Assembly: GCA_026419785.1 (NCBI GenBank)
Contig: JAODTK010001155.1
Span: forward strand, 62,001-126,000
Direction of reading: 5' to 3'
DNA: 64,000 bases
From: Sclerodactyla briareus
Lineage: Eukaryota > Echinodermata > Holothuroidea > Dendrochirotida > Sclerodactylidae
Part shown: in pieces, positions 36,720 to 50,300 of the stretch
Numbering within the stretch: the first letter of the stretch is position 1
How the letters are laid out: every line of letters begins with the position of its first letter
Program-made: the position numbers and the translations under genes
The notes under the pieces: generated by a model
What the model saw: the letters and a program-made list of their open reading frames with translations, nothing else
Database searches by the model: none
Told to the model about the DNA's origin: nothing

Positions 36720-37960
36720 TTAACCTCGATTACCTTTGACCTAACTAAGGTAACAGGGATCATGTACTCATTATGGGGACACACACCAAGTATGAATTAC
36801 ATCCACTCTGTGTACTCGGCGGTGTCAGTAGTGGCTCGGAGTCATGTGAGCTGAGGTATGTAGACACGCTTGGTCTATGGGGTCATAAGAAGTCCCCTTG
36901 ATAGTGGCGTGTGGCAGTCACGATATCTGATAGGAGAAAATTAAGCCTCTGATTACTGACTGATAATATCTGTGGGATTTATGTTACTTCGGACCAAGCG
37001 GAAGCATAACTACCAATTTGACCTCTCCCGATGGCCAGATGACCTGAACGCCCCCCCCCCCCCCAAATAGGGACGGTGCACTCATTAGAAGAACCCACAT
37101 ACCAAGGATGAGTTATTGTGTTAACAAAGCGAAATTGGTGTATAAAAAAATTCCACATCTTCTAATCTCTCCCCAAAACTACCCCTTAGTCTACACCCCA
37201 GTGTAAAAAAATGAAGAATTTCACAATGTCCTAATCTCTCCCCAAAAAAAGGACCCCGTCTAAAAACCAGAAATCGATAGGGTTCTTATACTTTCGATAA
37301 TAAAGCTGCTTTACCGTCTACCACATTTCACAACCTGATATCAGACCAGGCATTCTGGACTAATCGTGTTAAAAAGCTTTTCAGACTTTGACCTCTCTTG
37401 ACCTCAGATGACCTTTGATCTGACCCAAAACGATAGGGTCCATTACCTTGTTAAAGAGACCCCACATACCAAATATGAGCTTCATCCATCCAGGAGTTAT
37501 CGTTTAAACAAGCTAAACTGACCGAAATTTTCCTATTTTGTGACCCCAGCTGTCCTGACCTTCAAAAACAATAGGGATTCATGTACTTATTATGGGTACC
37601 CACATACCAAAAAAAAGTTATGAGCTTCAATTTCTATCCCAGTTGTGGTCGAGCGGTAAAAGTGGTTAACGACTTGAATTTGGCCAAAATCTCACTTTTT
37701 TCACATTTCTCACATTTTACCCCCGAAACTGACCCCCGGTCTACACCAAAACATAAGCATTCTGGACTTATCGTGTTAACCTTTAAGACTTGACCCTCTC
37801 TGACATCAGATGATCTTTTACCGACCCTTAAACGATAGAGATCATGTTCTCATTATGGGGAGCCCACATAGCAATTATGAGCTTCACACCCAGGTGAGGT
37901 CGAGTTATCGTGTAAACAAGCCTGGCGTCACACACACATACACACACATGCACCACTGTC
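36720..37960 (+). repeat. Tandem block of the TGACCT-rich repeat, irregular units
   Basis: Several degraded units share CATGTACTCATTATGGGG, CCCACATACCAA(G/A)TATGAG, GAGTTATCGTG, CTCCCCAAAAC and TGACCTCAGATGACCTTTGA. Anchor strings (CCCACATACC or close variants) occur near 36780, 37093, 37463, 37600 and 37865, so spacing is irregular (about 140-370 bp) because units are truncated. The last unit runs into a short CA repeat at 37928-37953. Confidence 0.82.
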
Positions 37961-37999
37961 AGACTGCATATTGGATTTCTCTGGACTCGTGGAGAATTG

Positions 38000-38400
38000 A
38001 GAATTTATATCGATGAAGCAGACCTTTCTCAGGATGAATCAGTAAAATTCTTGGACTCTATACGATGCCAATTTGAATTGGACATATCATAGGAATGCAG
38101 ATTGTACCAAAGTTGCGAAAACCATTGGCGTTTTATATAAAAATTAAAACAATGGTCCCACCGAAGGTGCTCCTCACTTTTTTATAATTCGTAATTTTTC
38201 AACAGTTAGCGAAGAAAAATTATTATCTTTGCAGAAGAGAGCAATTCGAATTATAACATGTACGGCTATTCAATGGTCTATTTTTTTTTTCGACAAAATT
38301 TTCGACTTACACCTTTAGAATTTCGATGTATAAATGGGCTCATGCTATTCCTCTCGATACTTCCTCATACTTTTCATTCGTTGTTTGGTTACATATACCT
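38000..38400 (+). mobile_element. Jockey-group LINE RT C-terminal fragment
   Basis: Frames give SVKFLDSIRCQFELD (a KFLG-type motif), then CTKVAKTIGVLYKN-like text, TMVPPKVLLTF, FYNS, QKRAIRIIT-like text near 38240, and FRQNFRLTPLEFRCINGLML. This is the thumb and C-terminal order of jockey/I-group LINEs. Several shifts and a T run break the frame. It is unlikely to belong with the RT core at 36290 because the TGACCT block lies between them. Confidence 0.65.
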
Positions 38401-38604
38401 CCCAGTACTGAACCAGGGGCGCTAATAACATGGGATACCGCAGCCGAACAGTGGTAATTCTCAAAGGTCTATTAGGTTCTGTGGAATAAAGTGTTGGAAT
38501 GCATCGCATAACTGAAAAATAAATCTCCTATTTCCAGCTTTATCAGACCATATTAACTGCACGTTATTTTTGTCTGAGCATCCAGTTGTCAGCCTGTTCA
38601 CCAC

Positions 38605-38697
38605 GAGGTGATTGTTGTGTGCGTGGCGAGGTGATTGTTGTGTGCGTGGCGAGGTGATTGTTGTATGCGTGGCGAGGTGATTGTTGTATGCATGGCG
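38605..38697. repeat. 23-bp tandem repeat, four units
   Basis: GAGGTGATTGTTGTGTGCGT plus GGC repeats four times, with G/A changes in units three and four. Confidence 0.95.
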
Positions 38698-38879
38698 TGC
38701 TGTTGTTGTCAATTGGCTAGCGTTTGAGGGAGGGGAGGGGTTGGATGTTTGTGGCCTGCATTTTAATATTATCTACAGTATCTCAGACTACTTGTACAAG
38801 CTTCTGCTCTCTATAGAACTCCTTCACACCTGCTACTCAAATAAACAATCCGTACTATATGACTATCGGAATATGGTGG

Positions 38880-39160
38880 TTTGCTCTGAGAATGATTCAT
38901 TTTGTCCGATGGGACTCAATATAACCATGGTAAGACCAAATTTGTGTTTTTGCAAACTAGCATGGTTACTCTGCATCGACATCACAGTGACGGCAAGACT
39001 ATTGGACAGGTAGACAGTTATGTCTATCTCAGGTGAACATATAGAAGACATGGTGATCTTCTTCTGGAGACCAGGAGGAGAATCAGATTCAGTTCAGCAA
39101 CCTAGACGGAGGGACGACGAGACAACAAAATGAGCGCGATAATCCATATGAAAAGCAATA
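38880..39160 (+). mobile_element. Short RTE-like LINE RT fragment
   Basis: Shifting frames give GLNMNHGKTKFVF-like text (from 38912), then IGQVDSYVYLR (near 39003) and GDLLLETRRRIRFSSAT (near 39055). The YLG/GDL/EIRRRI order is characteristic of RTE-group reverse transcriptases. Only about 80 codons remain. Confidence 0.6.
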
Positions 39161-40828
39161 GAGCGCAGCGCCCTCAAAATGCGATCATTAGAGCTGCATT
39201 CTTGGTAAACCCAGTGAGAGCGGTAATCGACAACCCTTCTATTGGCCTCACGAGCACCGTGTTTCCTTTGAGATTTGCACTATAGTTCACCTTGTGAACC
39301 AATTACATAAAAAACAGTTAGAGTAAATTTCTACAAACCACTGTTTGAATTCGCAGTCGCAACCTACGGTGATTGTCTTCATAGTTGAAATGAGGTTTTT
39401 GATCCATTTTCCACGCAGGACTAAACTAGGAGAAGCAAGTAAATATTGGGTGAAAGAGAAGTAGCTTCCAGTGCAGTCGGTAAACGATTTCATTGAAGCG
39501 TAATTGCAAACATTAGCGACGTCAACCAGTTCCTTTCTTGGTTTTCAACCGTGAACGGACTAGCAATAGGCTACCTTGCTCAACACACAATTCAAAAGGT
39601 AACTGGATAAGTTTTGTACACATACGCTTGCACAAAAAGTCCTACACATAACATTGCTGAAGGTAAATAGTCATATAAATATGACTGGACTTTATTTATC
39701 ACATTATGACAGCCGAATCCGCAGACCGAATTTCAGCTGATTCGAGCGTACCGATAAGGAGCAATCCAGCTCTATTGTTAAAATTTGTCTTATGACATCA
39801 CGGGGGAACCACAGGATCCTTATAATACGAATTCAATATATTTTTTTTCTCTTTTTTTTTTTTAAATCTTGAAGCAAGCAAACACTATATGGGATCCGAA
39901 TGAAAACCTACAAATGCGTTCACATTTTTTAAAATAATAATAATCTCATTCATTACTGAGTGACTACCTCTCCCCGTCTTTCCGTTACCATGACGCAAAA
40001 ATGCGGCGGCCACTCCTCCCCCCCCCCCCCCCGTGATGTCGTAAATTCCCCGAATTTCTTCAAAGTAAACTGAAGTATCCCAATAAGGCAACATGCTACA
40101 ACGTACAATTTCGGGGAATGGGTTTTTGATATGTCCTCTTCCATTTGTGCTAGTTAAGCGAGTCTGTTCCATTGACCAGTGGCCTTAAGTGTTAGGGTAA
40201 AATAGGTCTTACCGCGATGACAAGATTGATACATATGATGAAGATGAATCGGTGTGTAAAGTTAAAAAACCAGCTCCTCAAGCATTCATAACCTCATAAC
40301 TTATCTTACCGTTTCACTGTCTCTCTTTTTTTCATTATCAGCTGACGACGAAAGATGATCAGCAAATGGCATTCAGTTGGGAACGGTACGAGAGACGCCT
40401 CCAGTCTGGATTAGCCAAGCTACATAAAAAATGCATACTTTCACCGGATTGATCTCTTCGCCATTCGTGCACTGAACGCCGGCTCTGGGCTCACCGGGGA
40501 GTAAGGTTATCCTTACAAACGAAACAGTTTTCCTATTACCAACTCTGCCGTGAGACCAGCAACGTCGTCAGAAGGGAGTTTGTCGTGCTGACATCACAGC
40601 TCGCTCCCGAGTCGTTCGGGTGCCGGCTTTGACACCTCCGATCTCATGACGAACGCAGCTGCGCTCATGACCCATCAATTTGCTATTGTGTGCACCGTTG
40701 CGGGAAAGCCACTGGTGTGGGCATGAGGACGCTTTTACGATGGCACCGTGATCAATTTGATTTTCAGCACATTTGAGGCAAGTGTATACTAATCATACGC
40801 GTGGAGCGGCGAAGCTATAATATACTGG
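39161..40828. other. Unassigned, GC-richer toward the right end
   Basis: No gene is recognised. A C run is at 40017-40032. The part at 40370-40800 is GC-richer than its surroundings and may be promoter-proximal or untranslated sequence of the gene to its right. That is inference from composition only. Confidence 0.35.
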
Positions 40829-40831
40829 CGG

Positions 40832-40840
40832 TATATAAAA
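40832..40840 (+). promoter_or_regulatory. TATA-box candidate upstream of the MYND gene
   Basis: TATATAAAA within a GC-richer stretch is a strong TATA match about 960 bp upstream of the start codon at 41796. If used, an untranslated exon or long leader would be needed. No other promoter element was confirmed. Confidence 0.25.
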
Positions 40841-41702
40841 CAGACAGCCACAATGTATACTGCAGTCAATCGCCCGGGATACGCCAGTATACACCGCGTG
40901 TCGCTTAACTGTGAAGACAATCATCACATGGGTCTTGAGGTTTCTTACACGAGCCTGTTCTCAAACCAGCTCGCTTGGAATAATCTCTTCAAGGAAATTG
41001 CATTGTCAAGCCTGCACAAAACCCCGCTGCCGACGGGGTCTCCAATCAGTGGATGGGAGCTTCCTAATTAAAGTGATTGACATCGACAAATGTTTGCTGG
41101 GGAGCATAGCCCCTGTGGAAATTTACTACGTCTGATCTTGTATTGTTCACTTCCTGATGTCTACTTGTTCGGAGTGGAGATAAGGAACATTAATTACTGC
41201 AGCAATTTTTGAACTGGAAGGCGAACGGTTAAACTTCCTTAAACGAACGTTTCGGGTGTCGCGGAATCTCATTTCACTACAGAGATGTTTCGTTAAATAC
41301 ATACAATACCATCTTCGTCATAGTTATCAACGTCGTTCGCAGAAAGCGAGGCCGGTTGTCATCCGCGATTTTTGTGCTCAAGAGCCATACCATCTCCTTG
41401 CGCCCTCTGATTGGTTAAACTAGCCTAAATACCTAATTCATAAATGATACGTTGATATTCTTCAGACGAAAGTATACGTGACGGAACTCGTCAAGAAAAG
41501 CGAGTACTTCTACGTCATCTGTTTTGGAATATTTACACGAGGATTCTCATTTCCACCTGAAGGATGAACCTTTTAAAAGTTGCAAATTAATGTTATTTAC
41601 CAGTAAATATCTCTTCGTCAATCGGATATAGACGTATTAGCGAAGTTTCTCTACGGAGAATCGCTACACCATTTTATCTTCTCGAGATTTTCATTCTGTG
41701 CA

Positions 41703-41710
41703 TTATATAA
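41703..41710 (+). promoter_or_regulatory. Alternative TATA-like site
   Basis: TTATATAA lies about 85 bp upstream of the start codon at 41796. That spacing would suit a short leader, but such strings are common in AT-rich DNA. Confidence 0.2.
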
Positions 41711-41795
41711 TGGCTTTACACCCGGATAGAACTAAACGTTCTATGATGATTCCTTTCTTACCTTTTCCACGAACAATCATTAGATATCCACTAAT

Positions 41796-43308
41796 ATGAT
41801 GACCCCCTTCAATTACTTTCTGATGCCGGTCAGGGAAAAATTTAAATCGCGTTCCGCGAGTCGAGAGGAGGACGAGGGTGCAGAGTCATCGACGACCTCC
41901 GCGCGGGACTGGCGACCATCGTCCTCGACGAACCAACCGATCACGGATACCTCTTCTTTCTCCGTGTCGCCGGATGTTGACCCGTCGACCCCAAGGCTTC
42001 CGTGCAATAGCAAGGGGCTTCCAGAGAGCATCGAAAACGATGATGGTCAGCGAGGGGAAATCGAACTCACTGATTCTTCGGAGAAAATCGTAGCCGCGCT
42101 CAGCTACGGGGACGCAGAGACGCAGGCGTACACGATATGGGGGTATCTACGTACTCTGCCAAATTCCAAAGAGCAGATCCAGATCGACAATATGATAGAG
42201 GGATTGGACATTCTTGGTGCTAAGGATAAACCCTCTTACTGTAGACTTGTGCAACGACTAGCGGAGAGAATTCTGCCTTATTGCTTGGGTAGCTTGCAAG
42301 AATACCACAAGCCGCGGCTAAAAGAGGGCGGCTCATCGGAGAACTGCGTGCCTTTGGATCAAAAGAGTTACAATATCATTCGTTTAATATGGATAATGTG
42401 CCTATATACGCCCGCCCTTAATCGAATAACAAACTCTGCCGCCTTCGAATTATACCCGTCTCTCACGTATCTTCTGCACAAATGCCACAGACGATTACGG
42501 CGACTGACGACTGGTCCGAGCGATTCTTCTACATCTGGAGGCGACTCCAGAGAGACCTCCTCTAGCAGCGGAACAGAAGTCTCGCTCACAGAGGAAAACC
42601 TCACAGGTTTCATGGTATCCGTTTTAAGCATCGTTTACAATACACTATACTCTTCCAAATCCTACGAGACGGCGGCGGTCTTGTACGACGTTGGTCTCTT
42701 ACGGATGATCTCGGTCATCCTTCGGAAAACGAGGCACGTCACCACCGGGGAGATCTGCCTGAGAATCATGGACATTGCCGCCGACTACGGTGGGGTCGCC
42801 ATCCAGACAGTACTACGAGATCTGCAGGTAATGCGAGACGCATCCAACCTCTGGCACTACCTTCTCAAGAACACCTCGTCTCCAAAACAGGCTTCCAAAT
42901 CGCTGACCTCATCTCGAGACTCGGCGAGACACTGAGACAAGGCGCCCGAGGCTACGCCGCAGGCAGCGGTCTTGGGCTCTCTCAATCTCGCTGCGGATGC
43001 AAAGAACCTTCGGCGAGACGACAAGCTCTTTCCGCAACCTGAGCTTAGTCAGTCCCAACCACTGGTGCTCTTCCCCTCTCTGCGGGGATTCCGAGAGGGT
43101 GGCAGGGCGCAGGTTTCGTCTTTGCGCCAAATGCAGGCTATGCATGTACTGTAGCGAGGGTTGCCAGGAGTTCCACTGGAACCAATGGCACAAATCAGAG
43201 TGTTCCCCGTGGACGAAACAGATTGATCATTCCTTTGCCGTGGAGCCTGAACGCCCGCCTGACGAAAATCACAACTCACCCAGCATTGCAGATTCTGTAT
43301 TTATGTAA
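41796..43308 (+). CDS. MYND zinc-finger protein, frame-disrupted
   Basis: A 379-codon open frame (41796-42935) is followed, in another frame, by a MYND zinc finger at 43066-43203. An in-frame TAG at 41781 precedes the start. Residues 1-95 are Ser/Asp-rich and probably disordered; about 95-360 look helical, with a Ser-rich loop near 238-262. The finger shows CSSPLCG, CAKC, YCSEGCQEFHW and HKSEC, a full Cys/His ligand set with the CxxxxC variant at the first pair. MYND domains usually bind proline-rich partners; the family of the helical region is not recognised. Between body and finger, a third frame (about 42870-43050) carries plausible text (ISRLGETLRQGARGY), so two frame changes are needed. 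They may be sequencing indels, a real pseudogene or an unresolved intron. The end may be the TAA at 43306 or a GTAAGT donor at 43305. Confidence 0.6.
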
Positions 43309-46300
43309 GTAAAGGTTGTCCACATTCTCAACACTTGGATCGCCCCTTTGACTACCCATACCTGAAAAGCCTCTCAAAGGCGATCGCAGATCAATAAACC
43401 AGTGTAGCATATTATGTTCATGTATCCATTTAACGTAAGGGCACCGGTATAGCTTGTTCACGCAGGATAGGATTCTGCCATTCGGAATTGGATCTTTGTC
43501 CATCTGAACATCCAATAGAATCACTGCAAAACGACCAATTGCGTAAACTTTGTTTTTTGATAACCTTTTTCCTGGGTCCTTTCTCCTGAGTTCAATGTCG
43601 GACGATAATGTTTGGTTTAACGTGATTTTTTTAAATTACAAAACATGGAAGACCTTAGTCAACTATAGGGCTTCTACCTAGATGTGAAATTACAAATATG
43701 ATAACATTACATTAATATAGAAGAGGGATAAATTGTTCCACGTAAACTATATACATTGCGCTATTGCATGGAAAAAATCTAAGAAATGCATCAATTATCC
43801 ATTCACAAAGTAACTTCCCGTTCACAATTTTAATGTTTTTTTGTTTTTTTTAACATAACAGCGGTTGGGTTTCACTGTAGCATAAAACCTCTGTCCCTCT
43901 CTTATGTATTGAGACGTTTATTTAACGTTAACATTTTAATAGTGACATTATTGTATGTTTTCTCGCTTGGTGTACTACTGAGCTTTACTGCAGCATATTC
44001 ACCACTCAACCACTAATATCAAATAATGGATCCAATAGGTGTCATAATTACATATTGATGTGTGTTGATCAGACTCTCATCAGACCTTCAGAGCAACCGT
44101 TTGGGATGTAGTGCAGCGTATTTACTATCAGTTGATGTAAAGCTGGGGGTTCGTCTCACGATATATATGGAAGACGTCGCCAATTATGAGTCACCATTTT
44201 GTCCACGTGATTTCCAACCCAGCGGTCGATATTGTTCGATATCGAATACTGTATATCTCCACTATGATAGGTCATTGCAAAATTCGTTCTGATATAATGT
44301 GGGTCGAATGTTTTCGCAAACGGACCAGACCGGTTTATTATTCGCCGTGTAGTACGAGACAGTTTTGCCTCTTGATGGAATATAGCAAAGGTGTGGGACC
44401 ATGCAGAGGGGATTTTATTAGATTATTTCTAATCATTATTATTCAGGAGAGCATGATATGTCAATGCAAAATCAGTTTTACTGCACATTGGGATGTTTTG
44501 TCGTGATTCGACCGAGGTTTTGAGTCGATTCATGGTTTTAATGTGTACATAATCACATACATGTATGTAAACAACAGTTGACCTCCATTTCAGTTTATTC
44601 CTCGTAAGCCTTCACTGGTTCAGACGAGACGTGCCTCTAAATGAGCAGTTGTTTCCTGATTGGCTGCTCGTATTGTGATCGTGTTCTTTGCTATGGTTAG
44701 ATAACACATTAGGGGGACTAAGGTTACCATATTCAAGGAGGACCATGTTTGCATATGAGGTGCGCATCAGCCTTAATGGGTAACGCTAAACCTAACCATA
44801 GAACAGTCAATTTTGTACAATGCCAACAGCCAACCAGGACACCATGATAACGGAGGGTATGTTTCTTAATGGAACATTAACCGAACAGTTCTATGGGTGA
44901 CATAATTGGCTAGATTTTCGTTTTACTGAAGCATACTCCCTGTTTCCCTCCACTATTGAGACCTTCATTCCTGGTTCACGGTATTAATATGTGACAATAT
45001 CGCGTACGACTCTGTGCATTCTGCCACAGAGACTGAGCATCTACAGTTAATTACAAAGATGTGGCAAAAAGCATTGTACGTTTGAATCGATGTGAAATTT
45101 AGAGAACGACCGTGAACCTAGGCTGTGTTCTTGAAATATTTATTATCAATTGATTACCGTTATCGTTATCGAGGAATCATAGGTGGAAATTTGATCGATT
45201 TCGAGCTCAATCAATTAAACTATATATTCACACAGTAGAGCAATTGATCAGTGTTCGAATAAGTATTCGCATGATAACATAACTGACTCATATGATGTGG
45301 TTCGTGTAACAAAATGGCTGAATACAATAACGATCAAATAGCGGAATATAATACAGAGATTCGGGTCTGTCAATATATCATCCAAATCTATTATTATCAA
45401 TCCTGCAAGAAAGAGTGGCACACTATTCAAGTTCAAATGATAATAAACTAATGCCATACACCCAAGCCACAAGAGCACCAACATGGCGTTTTCCTATCCT
45501 TCTATGTGTGTATACTTCCATTCCTATTATCAACTGATCATACCCTTTTGTCAAATATATCAAAATGTCAGTGTATTGCAGTTTTTTGGTATCTCTTTAT
45601 CCCTATTGTAATAACTTGCGGAATATACATGTTTTGAGTGATATACGAAATATCATCTCTTTGTCAGGATTTGTTCATCATCAAATTTGACCGCCAGATA
45701 ATATCACGTATAGGCCTATGGGTAATTTCCAGTTGGGAGAACGTTAATGCCACGTACATTTACTCCTATTTCCATCAATACGTTTGCTTCTTCAACTTTT
45801 ATTGTGTAGGTACATTCAGTGGCCTTGAGTGAAATGTATTCAATACTAAAACTCCATGCAGGTTTGACCTATAGACCAAGAAATAGGGCATATACCGAAT
45901 CTTGTTATAAATGATGATGCGTTTCCTCAGATGTGGGGACGGGGTTGTTTCACTTCCTCCATTGCTCATGAGGAATACCATATACAACGGCAGTAGGCCC
46001 CATCTAACATGTCTGTATATATCTTTATCCAGGAATTGGACCTCGGTCACCCGGCGGCGTGTTCGCTGTACTAACCACATGACCATACCGTCGTCAGCAA
46101 AATTATCAATATATTTCGACTTGCTTGAATATCAGTTAGTATATATGAAAACCCATGGGTATACAATGAGTAAAATTAGATCCAACCACATATGATCACG
46201 TCATTGTTATAGAGTGCCTTCCTGTTGAAAACGAAACAGGAATACCATAGCCTAGAGGAATAACATAATATTCAAACTTCTGAACATGAATTTCGTTACC

Positions 46301-47379
46301 AGCCTTTTTAAGGCACTGCTCGTGTGTCAGGGAAAGTGCAGTTACAAATAGGAGGCAGGATGTTATCGGCAGAGACGGCCTCGAAGTTATCTCGCCTTTG
46401 CTGTTTTACTAGAGCCCAACATATTCAACGAGGTCGGTACGAGGTCCGAGACTATCGCAGTCATCATATCCATATACAATCTATGTAGTAGACTAGCTTA
46501 CTCTCGTGCATCATTCCACTAAGCGGTTGAAGTCAACGTCATAATGGGTGTTAAATAACGCGCAATAAAAAATGTGTGGTTAGTTCCGTCGGAATTCTTC
46601 AGTGGAGTCGCCAAATCACAATCAGAATGTACGTTTAAACAATTATCGGAAGGGCTTCATGGGCAATTATCGAGTGTGAGATTGAAAACAATTGACGGAG
46701 TATTCGGTATCGCAATAATGTGCCCATACTTTTGCAGTCGTATAGTAAGATTCTTCATCTCATGCGTTTCATTAATTTTTGTGTTGTGAGCTGGGTATGT
46801 GAATCCTGTCGCCAGGGCCAGACGACTTAGAATATTCAAATTTTATTCGAAAAGCTATAAGACTGTTCACGTGGTGATCGCAATAGCAGCTGTCGATAGG
46901 ATGGAAATATAGTGGAGGCATTCACCAAAGTGGGTACCCAGGGGGTGTCCCAGCTTGGTAGATAGGCGCGGTTCTTGAGATGAAGTTCTAGAGTGGCAAC
47001 GCGGATACGTGTCTTCGTGTGCGTATGGGTTTATACACGTTTTGTTTTGTTCATATACTAGTAGTAAACAGTATACGACTGAGATAACCACTATATACTA
47101 CGCATTCCGGTCGTTACAATCTCCTCCACGGGATTTGCGCATATATCACGATCATATTTCGGATCGCTCCGCTGCTGTCGGTAGACGAAACGTGGCGAGG
47201 CATATGCGAGGAAATTACACACTAAAAGGTCTAATATGAAGATATCCGCACAAAATCAGTCTCTTCGTCTCGCTAAAACTGTGACTCCAATCAGGGGTTA
47301 TCGTCTTCAGGCTGTTGAATCACTATTCGGAGGCGACCAGGGAACACCTCAAAGTAACATAACACGACCACTAGCGCAG
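43309..47379. other. Unassigned AT-rich stretch
   Basis: No further exon of the MYND gene or other gene is recognised. Short ORFs lack domains. A TAGGCCTA palindrome is at 45711. The right end borders the satellite array. Confidence 0.5.
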
Positions 47380-50300
47380 CAACCATAGGCAGCAGCCCTA
47401 CAGCAGCAACAACACTATAGCCGCAACAAAACCTACAGCAGTAACAATAGCAGCAGCAACACTAGCAGCCGCAACACTAGCAGCATCAGCAACATAGTAT
47501 CAAGCAACAACAATAGCGCAGCCACACTAGCAGCTAGCAACACTAGCAGCATCAGCAACCTAAGTAGCAGCAACAAAACGAGTATCAGCAACAACAGCAC
47601 TAGCAGCACGCAACACTAGAGCAGCAACACTAGCAGCAGCAACAACACACTAGCAGCGCAACACCAGCAGCATCAGCAAAAACATAGTATCAGCAACAAA
47701 GCAAACCTAGCAGCAGCAACACTAGCAGCCGCACACAGTAGCGCACAACCACTAGTATCAGCAACAACAAGCACTGCAGCAGCAACAACGAGCAGCAGCA
47801 ATCAGCAACAACGCACTAGCAGCAGCAACCCAGCAGCATCAGCAACATCGTTTAGCAACAACAGCACTAGCAGCAGCAACCTAGCAGCCGATCTCTACAC
47901 TCATCCACTTGTGGTCATCTGTTTAGTCGCCCCCCCACGGCAACCTCATACACTAGTATCAGCAAAACAGCACAAGCAGGCAGCAAACACTAGCAATAGA
48001 ACTCTAGCAGCACAATACTAGCAGCATCAGCTATTTACACTAGAAGCAGCAACAACACTAACAGCAACAACACTAGCAGCAGCAACACTAGCAGCAGCAA
48101 CAACACTAGCAGCAGCAACCCTAGAAGACAGCAGCAACAACTAGCAGCCAGCAAACACTAGCAGCATCAGCAACATAGTTATCCGTAACAACAACATAGC
48201 AGCAGCAACACTAGCAGAGCAGCACACTAGCAGCATCCGCAACACTAGTATCAGTAAACAACAACACTAGCAGCAGCACACTAGCAGCAGGCAACAACTA
48301 GCAGCCGCAATTACTAGCACATCAGCAACATAGTTTAGGGGGGGGGCAGCAACAAAACTAGCACCAAAAACACTAGCAGCAGCAGCATAGCAGCAGCAAA
48401 CTAGTAGCGCAACCCACACAATGCAGCAACACCAATAGCAGAGCCCCCCCCCACAGCCACTAGCGGCACCACCCAAGCCACCATGCAAGAACCAAAGCAA
48501 ACACTAGACCGTCAACGCAACCACAAAACTACGACCCACCCCAGCAGCAGCAGCCACTAGCCAGCACCCACCACCCAGCAACAACACTAGCAGCAGCCAC
48601 ACTAGCAGCAGCAGGAAACCACTAGGCAGCAGCAACACTAGCAGCATCAGCAACATAGTACAGTAAACACAACACTAGCAGCAGCAACACTAGCAGCATC
48701 AACATAGCGCATCAGCACACTAGTGCAGAAACAACACTAGCACCAAACAAAAACACTAGCAGCAGCACTAGCAGCAACAAACTAGCAGCATACACTAGTT
48801 AGCAGCAACAACATAGCAGCAAACACGAGCAGCAGCAGCACTAGCAGCAGCAACACTAGCAGCAGCAACACGAGGAGCAGCAACAAAACACTAGCCGCAG
48901 CAGCAGCACTTGCAGCAGCAACAACAATAGCAGCAGACCAATAGTAGTCAGCAACAACAATAGCAGCAACAACACTAGCAGCAGCAGCAGCACTAGCAGC
49001 AACCAACACTACAGCAGCAACACTAGCAGCAGCAACCCCCCCCACTAGCAGCAGCACAACACTAGCCGCAGCAATAGCAGCAAAACACTAGCAGCAGCAC
49101 ACACTAGAAGCACAACACAGGTGCCGCAACAACAACACTAGCAGAGCAGCACTAGAAGAATCAGCAATAGCAGCCGCAACAAAATCGCAGCACTGCACTA
49201 GCAGGCAGGCAACGAGAATAGTAGCAACCAACACTTAGCCGCCAGCACTAGCAGAACAACACTAGCAGCAACACTAGTAGCCGCCACAACAATAGCAGCA
49301 AAAAACAAAAATAGCAGAACAACCATAGCAGCGCTAGCCGCAGCAATAGCAGAACACTAGGAGTCAGCACCAACAACACTACAGCTAGAAGCAGCACTTG
49401 CAGCAGCAACAACACTAGCAGCAGCAACACTGTAGCAGCAAAAAACAATAGCAGCAGCAACATAGGAAGCAGCAACAAAAACACTAGCAGCCGGCAGCAC
49501 TAGACGCATCGACTAGCAGCAGCAAAACAACCTAGCAGCAGCTGCATAGCAGACAGCAACCGCACTAAGTAGCAACACACTAGCAGAGCACTAGCAGCAA
49601 CACTAGTAGCAGCAAAACAATAGCACAAAAACAATAGAGCAGCAGCACTCGCCAGCAGCAGCAACACTAGCAGCAGCAACACTAGGAGCAGCAACAACAA
49701 CACTAGCAGGCAGCAGCACTGCAGCAAAAACAGCAACACTAGCAGCAACACTAGTAGCAGCAACAACAATCGCAGCAAAAACAATAGCAGCAAAACCCTG
49801 CAGCAGCAGCGCAGCATAGCAGCAGAACAGCAACTTCAGCAGCAACACTAGCAGCAGAACTAGCAGCAGCACTAGCGCACCACACTAGCAGCAGCAACAT
49901 AGCAGCAGCAACACTAGGGCAGACAACAACAACAATAGCAGCAGCAGCATAGAAGCATCCGCACTAGCAGCAGCACACCCTAGCAGCAGCTGACTAGCAG
50001 GCAGCCACGGCACTAGTAGCAACAACACTAGCAGCAGACTGCAGCACCAACAATACAGCAAAAACAAACATAGTAGCAGAAACAATAGTAGCAGCAAAAA
50101 CAATAGCAGCAACAACAATAGCAGCAAGCAGCAGCAAGCACTGCAGAACAGCACTATCAGCAGCACAATAGCAGCAGCAACACTAGGAGCAGCAACAACA
50201 ACACTAGCAGCAGCGCACAGAGCCTCAGCACTGCAGCGCAACACACTAGCAGCGCTGAATAGCGCCGCAACCGCACTAGCAGCAGCAACAGCACTGCACG

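Noticed and set aside
42828-43050. A conventional intron joining the MYND body to the finger
   Set aside because: A good donor (CAG/GTAATG at 42828) exists, but acceptors with a decent pyrimidine tract before the finger are out of phase. The in-phase acceptor near 43017 is weak.
45799-46195. Minus-strand FADD-like text suggesting another reverse transcriptase
   Set aside because: The flanking frames show none of the other RT motifs, so a single FADD match is likely chance.
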